Assembly (NCBI GenBank): GCA_014529385.2
Contig: CM043970.1
Coordinates: forward strand, 45,224,279 to 45,288,278
Direction: 5' to 3'
Length of the DNA stretch: 64,000 nucleotides
From: Adiantum capillus-veneris
Taxonomy: Eukaryota; Streptophyta; Polypodiopsida; Polypodiales; Pteridaceae
The position numbers and the translations under genes are program-made. The notes beneath the pieces are model-generated. The model ran no database searches, was not told where the DNA came from, and worked only from the letters and a program-made list of their open reading frames with translations. Of the stretch, positions 22,201 through 34,316 are shown in pieces (position 1 is the first letter of the stretch; the number at the start of each line of letters is the position of its first letter).

Positions 22201-25200
22201 ATTAAGTGGGCGGCCGGCATATTTTAAAATTGGTCTGAACCTGCCCAAAAACTCAATAAAACCTTATAAGTTAAAACCAATGCATTTAACAACACTTCCC
22301 AGGCGTCCCTGGATGCAACCACATGCACGAATGCAATGCAAACATAGATTCCTCACGGGAAAGCGTCTGCCTTCCCGCGATTGTTCCTGCTTTTCGTAAA
22401 AAGCTTCATTGAACCCATCTTTATTCTTGTGCTTGCGTTCTTACGCGTATTTTCTTACTCAGTTCGGATTTCCTCCTTAGCCTACGGGATGCCCCCTTAC
22501 TGATGCACCCGTCACCCATCATGTGACGCATCAGGGGCACTCGTAACCCGGCCCTTTCCACCGAACTTACGGAAACTCCTTCGCGATGTTTACCGTCACC
22601 CATCAAACGACACATCAGAGTTTGTCCGTTCTTGATGGTAGTTCCTGTAGCTACAATCTTTTAACAGTTCTTAGTGCACATAATAAAATATCCTAAAAAA
22701 AAGAGATGAGTCGTTAAAAATAAGAAAATAGTCCAATTAGCAACATCCCTCTGGCTTCTAAACAGTTGACCTCACCTATAGTGCTTGGACATATACCTCC
22801 AGTATCTCGGGATAAGCTGCTAATTCCTCTTGCGTCATCCACTGAGCATCTAGATTCGAGTAGTTCTTAAACTTAACCAAATACTTCCGTGTTATCTTTC
22901 CGGATTTGAGAGACCGCTCCTGATGACTTACTATCTGCTCCGGTTGGAGTATTTCTTCTGTTTCCTTAACCTCAGGAGGTTCCTCAGCACTAGGCTGGCT
23001 TGGAGGCGGTCCCACATACGGCCGGAGTAAACTGACATGGAAAGCATTATGGATCTTCCAATTAGGCGGTAGCTCTAATCGGAAAGTGACATCATTCACT
23101 CGCTCAGTGATCTTAAACGGCCCATAATAGTTTTACCACTTTCCCCTTATGAGATGCTTGTTTCTTAAGTCTTGCCTTCTCAAACTTGAGTAAGACTAAT
23201 TGTCTGACTGTTAAGTCTAGATTCCTTTTGTGCTTGTCTGCAGCTTTCTTATGCTTTTCCTGAGAGCGTAGAATAGCTCTCCTAACTTGCCCGTAGGCTG
23301 TGTCCAAGTCCCGGACAAATTCATCTGCTGCAAAGATCTTATCTTAGTTAAAAGGATGGGTGGAAGCAAAAGGCTTACCATATAGAATCTCAAAAGGTGC
23401 TTTCCCTGTCGATGAGTGTATGGTATTGTTATACGCATACTCGACAAGAGGCAAATATTTCTCCCAGTCAGATTGCCGGTCTGACACATAAGCTTTTAAC
23501 ATATCCAATACTGTGGAATTGGCTATCTCACTTTGCCCGTACGTTTAAGGATGGTAGGCAGATGAAAAATTCAGCTTCGTACCAAGATTATCCATCAAGG
23601 CATGCCAAAAATTTCCTGTCATGCGAGGATCTCGATCACTCACAATAGACTTAGGCATTCCATGATGCTTAAAGATCTGTGCCAGAAAGACCCTAGCCAT
23701 ATGATCTGCTTTTATCGTTTTCTTGACTGGTATAAAGTGTGCTTGCTTGCTAAACGTGTCCACAATGGTCCAGATCGCATCATTTCCAGTCTGAGTTCTA
23801 GGGAGGTCCATGATGAAGTCCATGGCAATACTTTCCCAAGGTTCATTAGGCACAGGCAAAGGTTGTAGCAACCCAGGCATCTTATGCCGATCATACTTCA
23901 CTTTTTGGCAAACCAAACATTCCCTGACATACTTATCAATGTCTGCTTTAAGGCTAGGCCAAAAGAAATATCTTTCCATTGCTAAGGTCGTAGGGAGAAT
24001 ACCCCGATGACCCGCATAAGGCGAAGCATGTGCTTCATCCATGATCTTCTTTCTTAATGGTTCCACCACACATATAGCCTGATGGTGGTACAGATAACCG
24101 TCCCGAATGGAATAGGGAAACTCATTCTCTCCACGATGTAGCTTTCCCCAAATGGTGGAGAAGTCTGGATCATTCGGATACAAATCCGGTAGTGCTTCTA
24201 ATTCTTGGTGATACACCGAAGTGATAGCGTTCACCCTTGGCCGCCTAGACAATGCGTCTGCGACCACATTCTTACTCCCAGCCGTGTGAAGGATCTGGAA
24301 GTGAAACATAGACAAAAAGTTTGCCCATCTCATCTGCTTCTCAGATAGTTTCCTTTGCGTAAGAAAATACCGCAAACTCTGGTGATCAGTCTTGATCACA
24401 AAATCCACTCCTAGAAGATAGTGCTTCCAGTTGGATAAGGCGTGAATCACAGCCGTGAGTTCCTTTTCGTAGATTGATGCATGCAACTCTGCATCCTTAA
24501 GCCGTCTGCTTTCGTAGGCCACTGCATGGCCTTCTTGGTTTAACACTGCTCCGATGCAATCGCCTGAAGCATCGCAGTGAACCTCAAATGGTTTTCTTAA
24601 GTCAGGCACTATCAAAATAGGTTCATGGCTTAGCAAGTACTTGAGCCGATCAAAAGCTCCTTGTTGTCTCGATCCCCATCTGAAAGGAATCTTCTTCTTT
24701 GTAAAGTCATAAAGTGGTCCTGCTACATGAGCAAATCCTTGAACAAACCTTCGATAATACGAACATAATCCCAAGAAACTACGTACATCATGTACCGTAG
24801 TGGGAATAGGCCAATCTTCTACCACTCGGATCTTGGCAGGATCCATACTCACTTGATTGTGAGAGACTATATGGCCGAGATAGTGTGTCTCTGAGAGAAA
24901 GAACTCGCTCTTCTTTGCATTCACATGCAACTCATGCTTTCGCAATTCTTGAAACAGTAAGTCCAAGTGCTTCCGATGTTCCTCTTCTGACTTAGAGAAG
25001 ATGAGTATGCCGTCAAAGAATACTCCCGTAAAAGCTCGACACGGGCTGAAAATGCGGTCCATCATGCGATTGAACGTCGCAGGAGCATTGGTCAAGCCGA
25101 AAGGCATTACCAAAAATTCATATAGTCCAAAGGTTGTGCGGAAAGCAGTCTTATGGACATCCTCAGGGGCGATCCGTATCTGGTGATACCCACTCTTTAA

Positions 25201-28200
25201 GTCTATGCGACTAAAGACACTTGCACCCTGCAACTTATCAAGTATATCATCAATCCAAGGGATCGGAAAACGATTCTTGACTATGATCTTGTTTAAAGAC
25301 CTATAGTCTATGCACATTCGAAACATGCCATCTTTCTTCTGCACCAGTAGAACTGGAGAGCAGTAGGGTGAAGCACTGGGCCGTACTAACCCTTTCTCTA
25401 GAAGCTCGTTGACCTGCTTCAAAATTTCCTCTTGCGGAGCAAGACTCACCCGATAAGGGGGTTGATTGGGAGGCGAGCTACCCGGTATGAGATCTATGCG
25501 GTGATCTTCCGGGCGTACCGGAGGGAGTTCATCAGGAAGTGTTTCCTTGAACATCTGGAATTGAGTTCGAGCTTGGTGGTGCGGGTTCCTTCCTTGCTTT
25601 CTCTTGCCTCGTAGAGGATTGTTCTTGCCGTTGTTGCTTTAGCCGGCAGTCCGGTTTCATATGTCCTTTCTCGCCACAGTAGAAGCATCTTCCTTCCTCT
25701 CTGAAAGTTTGAAGTTGAGTAGGAGAAAGATACTTAGTTCGCTTGCCAGTGCCCTCTGGCTTTTTAGAATGATCATCGTCCCTCGATGGAGGACGTTTTC
25801 TTCCTTGGCCCCCTTGGTCATCGTAGACCCCTCTTTGTCTTGCACGGTAAGTGCTATGCTCCATCTTTCTGGGCATCCCAGTTTAGTGCAAATCCTCAGC
25901 AATGATTGCTGACTCCATCATCCTCTGAAGAGTATCATGCGGATACACTTTCATACTCTTTCGAAGCTGCGGTTGGAGACCCGCTTCGAACTTTCTTTTC
26001 TTTTCCTCGTCGGCAATCTTCATGAAGGGAGTGACCTTCAGAAGAACCGACCAATACTTGTCCACATAAGTCGTTACTCTTTCATGTTCCTTCTGGGCAA
26101 GCCAGTCCCATTCCTTCCGTATGTCCTGCTCGAAGTCAGGCGGAAATTGTTCATAAAATTCAGATTTGAAGCTCTCCCAAGTTCTGGCCTGAGAACCTTC
26201 CAGAATCTTGGCTAACCACCAATTACTTGCCGTTTCCTTGAGGTGCATCCCCACATGGCGTAATTTGGATTTTTCTGTGAAGTGCCCATTGGTAAAGGCG
26301 ACTTCAAACTGTCTGACGAAGGACAGTGCTTTGGAGATGTCTCTCCGTCCGTTGTAGGTTTCGAACTTGATGTCCTTGTCACCTGATTTGAAGACTCTCA
26401 TGAGATGTTGAGACTTGCGACCTTGCTTCTTGAATCGAGGCTTATCTTAGGTTGATGTATGGTAGTGGCGGTAGTAGCTGCTTCCTTCTTCTAACGAGAT
26501 GATCGAGAAGTAGAAGTATAATCAGGAGAGTAAGATGGAGATGAGATAGAGATGTCCTTGCTCTCGTCTAGCAGAGAGAGCGCTTTTTTCCTGGCCTTTC
26601 CTTGAAGTAGGCCGTTCATTCCGATCCAAAGATCCTTTGGGCACCTCGGCACGTGCTTCTTCTCTCGCCTCCTGTGGTCTCACGCCAACAGTGTTGTATG
26701 GATGCTTGGCTGCATCAGTTCCATTCGTTGTCTTCATTCTGCCCAAAAGCTTTTGGACGTCTGGCAACAGTAGAATTTGTTGCAACTCCGCAAGCTGAGC
26801 TTGCACTTGTTGAAGCTCCTCTTCAACGCTTCTCCCTTGGCTCGACATGGTTCTTCCCGTTCTTCCCGGAATCGTCCTTCTTTGCAGAGAAAGAGAGGAG
26901 TCCGAGCTCTGATACAACTATCACAACACGGGAGCGTACACGAGCACTTGAAAATCTGGAAATTAAAATACTTTGCAAATGTGAGAGAAGGGAGAAGATC
27001 GACACACTATTGGGGACCAAAAGATGGGCTGGTCCCCCCCCATTAAGAGTATTCTTTTATTCAGGGAGAATTCATATACAAGCACGAGAACCCGAGGAAA
27101 CCCCTCCGTTCTGTAATCTTAAACCCGAAGGTCGTGCTTTCCCGTAAAGGGCTTGGGCACAAGGCCGTTCCTTCCCGTAAGGGACTTAGGCGCGAAGCCG
27201 TACTTTCCCGTAAGGGACTTAGGCGTGAAGCCGTACTTCCCGTGAAGGGCCTTCCCGTAAGACGGGAGATTCCTGCAAAACAAACCGCACAAACATGCGA
27301 CAACAATTCGTATGGCGAATCCACAATAGATACCTGTCGCTCTTGCGCGGGAAAAGCGACTTCCGTGCTTCGTAGTCTCGCGATCTCTTGCGGCAGAGTC
27401 TTCTCTTGCTGATGTTGGTACCTCCCGTGAGTGAGGGCATGTGGTGCTTTTATAGCTCCCTGGCCACGGCACGAATAACTGCTTGCGTAGAGATCGCGGC
27501 CGCTTTTTTTTTTCTTCTTTTTTTTCTTTTTTTTTTTTGCGCCGTTCTATCCAAAATAGGGAGAGAGAATTCGCTGGCTGGTTTTGTTGCTTTATCTTCT
27601 AAGTGGCTGCCCACTTATTAAGTGGGCGGCTGGCATATTTTAAAATTGGTCTGAACCTGCCCAAAAACTCAATAAAACCTTATAAGTTAAAACCAATGCA
27701 TTTAACAACACTTCCCAGGCGTCCCTGGATGCAACCACATGCACGAATGCAACGCAAACATAGATTCCTCGCGGGAAAGCGTCTGCCTTCCCGCGATTGT
27801 TCCTATTTTTCGTAAAAAGCTTCATTGAACCCATCCTTATTCTTGTGCTTGCGTTCTTACGCATATTTTCTTACTCAGTTCGGATTTCCTCCTTAGCCTA
27901 CGGGATGCCCCCTTACTAATGCACCCGTCACCCATCATGTGACGCATCAGGGGCACTCGTAACCCGGCCCTTTCCACCGAACTTACAGAAACTCCTTCAC
28001 GATGTTTACCGTCACCCATCAAATGACACATCAAAGTTTGTTCGTTCTTGATGGCAGTTCCTGTAGCTACAATCTTTTAACAGTTCTTAGTGCACATAAT
28101 AAAATATCCTTAAAAAAAAGAGATGAGTCATTAAAAATAAGAAAATAGTCCAATTAGCAACAGGTTCAAGCATACAACCAAACGCTCCCCAGACATCCTG

Positions 28201-31186
28201 TCTGCGTCGTTCAGAGGTTTTCCAGCATACAACGAAACGCTCCCCAAACATCTCGTCTGCGTCGTTCAGAGGTTTTCCAGCATACAACGAAACGCTCCCC
28301 AGGCATCCTGTCTGCATCGTTCCGAGGTTTTCAAGCATACAACAAAACGCTCCCCAAACATCCCGTCTGCGTCGTTCCAAGGTTTTCAAGCAATACCAAA
28401 ACAGCATATCTCACTTCTCCACCCAAAAGTAAAATCACCAATCATTGAAACCAGTATTAAACCAGAGTCAAACAATTCAAATCGGCACTAAGACAGGTTC
28501 AAAACAGATACCATTTATTTCAAACAGGATCACCAAACAAGTACTCAAACAGTATTCTCAAACAAAATTCAAACTTAAAAAGCAATCTCGACAACAGTCG
28601 AGCTCAAAAAGTCGACTGACTTTCCATCCTGAAACCTGCACCAAAAATTAGGGTTAGGTTCCTTCCATAAGGTCGTAGCTGACTGTAGCATGATCCACAA
28701 ACTCTTGAATAGTCGAAACAAACCTCGACAAGCAATGTTCCTGTGGCGGTGATGGTAGTCTCAAGACCTGGCAAACACACTGGACCTCGGTTATCAACAA
28801 GAGACACCTGCTGAGAGACGTCTAAAGACTGCAAGTTGTAATCTGTTGGGGTTTCAGTGGCAAGCATTTCAGGATACCCCACTCTGCCAGAAACCATATA
28901 ACTTCGGGCAAAAAAATTCTTGAAAGCTTGCCAAGGCTTGGTAGCTATAGACATCCACCACTGCATCTGAGAAAAATAGCAACTCAAAACAAATCTTGAT
29001 TCTTCTATTGCAAGTGATCTTTATGGCTTATGCCCTGTAAGACATGAGCGGTGAAGACAAGAGCGCGCCTGATGTGCAATGAAGTAAGGGTGGGAGTGGC
29101 TAATAAGCCCGGGGTCGGAACACGAAACTGAAATTTCCAATGAACTTTGGAAGTGCGATCTTGCTTTGTCTACTCTTTGGTAGGACCAGTATGCTTTTAG
29201 AAAAGCATACACCTAATGCTTTGATACCACTATCACAGGACGGGCACCACATGCCAACAGATAAGAACAGACTGAACAACTTTAAGCACTTCAAATAACA
29301 ACTGAACTGAAAAAGATGCACGACACGAGACGGGGAGTCGTGAAGTTTCACCCCAAGAGAGCATTGGACCCAATGTTGGCGCCCCTTACGGTATTCCTTA
29401 TTATTGCTGATTTGCAAAGTACAACAGCCGAGGAGCACCTCCTCTGCAATCTGCGCGTTGAAGAGTGCCAAAGAGGGTCCCCAAGGCTCATATTTACAAG
29501 CCCAAAGCCTAAAAGCATCAAATGCAAAAAGCTGGCCCCCAAAAAACAATTTCCTAAAATTTCAAGATTTTTCTAAAAGTCCGTTGCGAATTGCGGAACG
29601 TTCGTACAAGTGCCACGTCATCAGTGTGTTCTGCTTTATTTTTAATGCCTTTATATCACTTGTGCCCCATCGAACGTGGTCCCGTAAGTTGGTGGGAACT
29701 CTTCTTCAAAAATAGGCCACTCGTCAAGACTTTGTAAGTCTGTAAAACTTCTTCTTCTTCTCTTCTTGCTTCTTCTTAGGGTTTTGGCCCCTTCGTAAGG
29801 ATCTGAAGGTTGGCTCCGTTCTTCAGTGGCTTGACACGTCAGCAATTTGTGACAGACAACCACTCACCCCGATCTTAGACTAGCTTTGATAATGAAAGGC
29901 CCTCCCAAATCCATAAACACCAATGGAGCCTCCTCTCAAGAGGAAATCGGATGCACACAAGATTGCTTGCCAAAAGAGCAATCACTTTCAAGAGAAATTC
30001 GAACAGTAACAGTGTCGAGCCTACGTTGCTGAGGAAACCATGGATCCTTCCAAGCCAAGACAAAAAAAACCCCACAACCATCATGAGCAGGCATAAGAAT
30101 CGATGCGATCATCCGAAATAGCTTCCTCAATCTCAGCCATATGTGTAACAAACCCTCTTCAGATCCCATAATCCCAATCAATGGACTCCCCATCTATCAA
30201 AGCCGCTCATTACCAATGGAGCAAAGATACCTCTGCCCAATCTATATGAGTCCCTCCCAAGGTCCATCCTGATCTTGACATGAAGAGTTCCAATCAAGGG
30301 CTCTCTATTTCCTCAAGACACCTCGGCCACTGACGAAGCAAACCTCTTCACGTGTCCAACCAAACAAACAAGCGGCCCCATGAAAGTGGATGAATGAGCT
30401 ATCACAAACTGCTGATGTGTCAAGTCACTAAAGAACAGAGCCAACCTTCAAATCACATCCGAGGGGCCTAAACCCTAAGAAGCAGAAGCAGTTGTACGAA
30501 TTCGCGGAATTCATGCTGACATGCTGTACGGAAAACCCAGATTTCGCGTTGGGCTGCTGACATGGCAGACTGTACAGATCTCCGCAATTTGCACTAACAT
30601 GATGACGTGGCAAACTGTACGGATTTCCGTGTTTTGCGTTGACTGTTGAAGTGGCAGCTATATGGATTTCCGTGATTTACGCTTGCAGCTTTTGGGCATC
30701 GCTTTTGGACCAAATACTTTTGAGTTTGAAGGCTTTTCATGTAAATTTCTTTTGGGCCTAGGGCCTTTAAATATGAGGCCATGGGCTCATTCTTTGGCAT
30801 GCTTTCTCGAAAAGGTGCAGAGTCTAGCACCACTAATCCTCACAATGGTATCAGAGCAAAAACAAATTCCGGGGCCTTTGGACTTGGCGTCTACCTAGCC
30901 TCGCCGTTGCCGATCCTACCCACAACCCTCACCTAGTGTGTTGTATGGCCGCAGAGGAAAGATGGTGTACTTCAACTACCAGTACTAAGTAGATGTTTAA
31001 TTCTATGTAGATAAAAACAAAATAAAAAAAGAACGAGATAGCAGTGAGTGTGTGTGTGGCGTACCCGATCCTTTTCGAAACCATCTGTGCCGGTGACTCT
31101 CCATGTGGCTTTTCGTGAGGATGTGACTCTTCGAGCTCAATCTCACACCCCTCCATGTGAAAAGCACCGTGTTGGCAGCCCCCCCC

Positions 31187-31219
<33 letters not shown>

Positions 31220-34200
31220 TTCTTCTCCCTTGCTCTCACTCTTCTCTCAATTGTTGGGTTATGAAGAAGAATCGCAAAGCTGAATCGCTGGGCTGAATCA
31301 CCAAACCCCTTCGCTGGCTGCCCTTTTGTCACATAAACCCCTTCGCCTAGAGTGCTCGCACCTTTTCCGGTGAAAAGGCACTAACCGGGCAGCCCTTCAT
31401 CCTTATCGCACCCCTCTAGGCGTTTTGCACCTTTTGCGCACAGAAAATCCCAAGGCGTTGGTGCTCCTTGTGTCACAAAAATACGGAAGCGTAAACTGAC
31501 GTTTAATTGCACTTCAAATACTCAAGAGAATTAGAGGGAGAGAGAAAACTTGACACTCCATTGGAGACCAGAAGATGGGCTGGTCCCCCCCCATAAAGAG
31601 AATATCTTTATTACTAAGGGAGAATCTTTACAAGCACATGAACGGGGCATACGCCCGTCCTCTATTCTTTCTTCTGTTTTGTTCTGACTACTGACTGAGA
31701 AAGTGTTTCCACTTTCTTTCTGCTTAGGGGATTTCCCCTCTTCTGCGAGACTGGTTGGAAGCTCTCGAAAAGAGAGTCTATCTTCCGAAACAGCTCATCG
31801 GAAGCTCTCACAGAGGAGAGTCCATCTTCCGTTATGTGTTGCCTTCATGCTCCTTCATTCATGCATCGAACACAAAAGAGAAACAAGCAAAATGCACACG
31901 CACATGCTTGCTGTAATTTTCTGCACATAACCTGAAATTCTTACCTGTGCACACCCCTACGCCGAAACAGAGGTCTTCTTCGCGATGGAATCGCGCCAAA
32001 CTTGATGTAGACTTAGGATAAGGAGAGAGAAGAGAATTTCTATGGCTGATCTGCTGAAAAACAGCCCTAATCGAGGTGATTAGGGGCTGAAAACAGAGAA
32101 TTACAGCAGCTGCACTCTGCTAAGAGAGCGTCTACGGCAGCTTCTCACGATGAAACTTCACCAGAAGGTGTCTATGACTGTGAGATCCCTTGTTCTTGAC
32201 GAGGGGAGCACAAGGCTACCACATATGTCGCAAGGGGCTGCTCTCAAGCTTCAATGGAGGGCTCCACCGCGTAGAGCACGCTCACATTAGGGGGGGTAGG
32301 TGCACTGCCAGCCCTGAAAATGGGGGAGGGGGGGCTCCTAAATAGCCATCAGGGAGAGGGGGCGCTAGGAAGAGAGAGAGAGGGTGAGAGTGAGAGTGAG
32401 AGAGAGTTAGTTTGCATTGGTAAGTGTGCCACTTGGCACACTTACTTTAAAAACTTAAAAACCATTCAACTTTTGACTTTAAAAACTTCTAGCTCATTAA
32501 TTAAAAATGTGCAACTAACTAACAAATGCTACCAATGATTCTTTTATGAGAACACCAAAGGTCTGCCGACGCAATGCTGCACTGGCACTGCACCGCCTTT
32601 ACCTGTTCACACTTGTCCGGCCGTCTGCCCGAGCACGGACCGTTAAATTTAATTTAACGAAACTTACCCTAAGGCTTTATTAGCTTTATTAGCCTTAGGG
32701 TCACTGTTCTAAGGACCCCATCTCATTCATGTGCTTGTACTGACGCGCGTATTTTTCCTGAGCCTAAAATCTGAGGCTACTGCTTACCCCTTTCTGAAGA
32801 CCCGATTTCCCAATCACTAGGGCTTCAGGGTAATTTCTGCTAAGGTCCCTCTGAGGTGTTGTGGCCCGCATTTAGGCTCACCTGAGGCCTTAGAACTGCT
32901 AGGTCTATTCTGGTGTACACACAACTAATTAGATGATTCTGTTCTCGTAAATAAATTAATTATTTACAAAGTCTGACTTAGTTACACCTTGTTGCTGGCA
33001 TGCTGATTCGTGACACCCTTTCGCTGGCAAACCTCTTCGCTGGCCTTTATTTTACGTAAAACCTCAGCAGCGCGCAATGTATTAAAACCAGCAGCACACT
33101 ACATTAAAACCCGCATCAACGTTATCTATTGAAAAGCCCACCAGCGCTAGACAACTTGGCCAATGAGAAGCCCTAAATTATAACCCATGTGAACACACCT
33201 TTTAAGTGACCCTCTTGAACACAATTTCAGCTTACATAAAAAGATATGAGAGACAGCCAACGATGCCATTTCTCGAAGGTTCTCCTCCAGCTTCTTCTTC
33301 CAGTGCTGGCTTAGTGTGCACACTGCACACAATACCTTTCGCCGACGAGAGCAATTGAATAACCTGTTACACAAAATTTCCTGATGAAATCTTGCCGGAG
33401 AATTCCGCTACACATGAAAGTGATCGTGATTCCAAATTCTCCTACTCAGAGCCAAAAGTGATAATCATTCTAGATTCCCCGACTCCAGAGCGCAAATTTA
33501 TTCCAGAGGAACTTTTCGCTCTCGAAGCACTCGTCCCAGAACTTGTTCTCGAACCAAAACCTGCACCTAGTCGAGTTCCCTTTGAGGCATAACCATGCCG
33601 ACATCACACGATGGAGGTCAATCTGAAGACGCCCTTACTCTCATCAAGGAGCAGATGGCCACACTTTCCACAAGCCTCGCATCACTTCGCACTCGCTTGG
33701 ATCAGATGCAGACGCAAAACACTTCTCGGAGCCGTCCTACGACTTCTCGGACGACTAATGCTGCTTCTCCACTACCTTCTTCCGAAGCTTCAATGGACGA
33801 ACAAAACGAACCAGATCCAACTAATGAGGTAGACAATCGCGAACTTCAATTACCTTATAAAATTTATAATGCTGCACAGAAGAAGAAACTGGATGTTAAA
33901 CTACCTGAGCCTTATAATGGTCGCCGCGACAAGCGCATACTGGACCAATGGCTATTCAAAATAGAGGTCTACTTGTCAAGCACGGACATGGTAGAGAGTG
34001 AAAAAGTTGCACTTGCTAGTTCTCTGCTCAAGGACACAGCATTTCTTTGGTGGCAACGACAGGTTGCTGATGGTAAACACACACCTTCTTGGGATAAATC
34101 CCGGCGCGCTATTCGCAAGGCGTTCGAACCTGCCAATGTAGATTTTCATGCCCGATCCTCTCTTCACCGCCTGAGCGAGACAGGTTCCTTGGCTCTCACA

Positions 34201-34265
34201 AGACGGGCACCACGTGCCGATAGAAAAGAACAGAATGAACAGACTTTTAGCACTTCAATAACAAC

Positions 34266-34316
<51 letters not shown>

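Larger units (their letters stand above)
21502..28162 (-). mobile_element. Ty3/gypsy chromodomain retrotransposon (chromovirus type), nested
   Basis: 6661 bp, minus strand, with two 1244-bp LTRs. It sits inside the family A element; the target duplication is AGTTC (21497-21501) and GGTTC (28163-28167), and intact family A copies read GGTTC at that place. LTRs differ at roughly 25-30 positions by eye, nearly all transitions, so the insertion is fairly young. Gag, reverse transcriptase, RNase H, integrase and chromodomain are present; the aspartic protease is missing. Confidence 0.92.
20409..29854 (-). mobile_element. Family A retrotransposon split by a gypsy element
   Basis: Minus-strand element bounded by the target duplication GACAA (20404-20408 and 29855-29859). 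3' LTR 20409-21125, 5' LTR 29231-29854 with a primer site next to it (about 29220-29230). Internal sequence lies at 21126-21501 and 28163-29230, interrupted by the 6.7 kb gypsy insertion 21502-28162. The internal part contains the family minisatellite and a decayed gag block near 28880-28970. No reverse transcriptase of its own. Confidence 0.9.
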
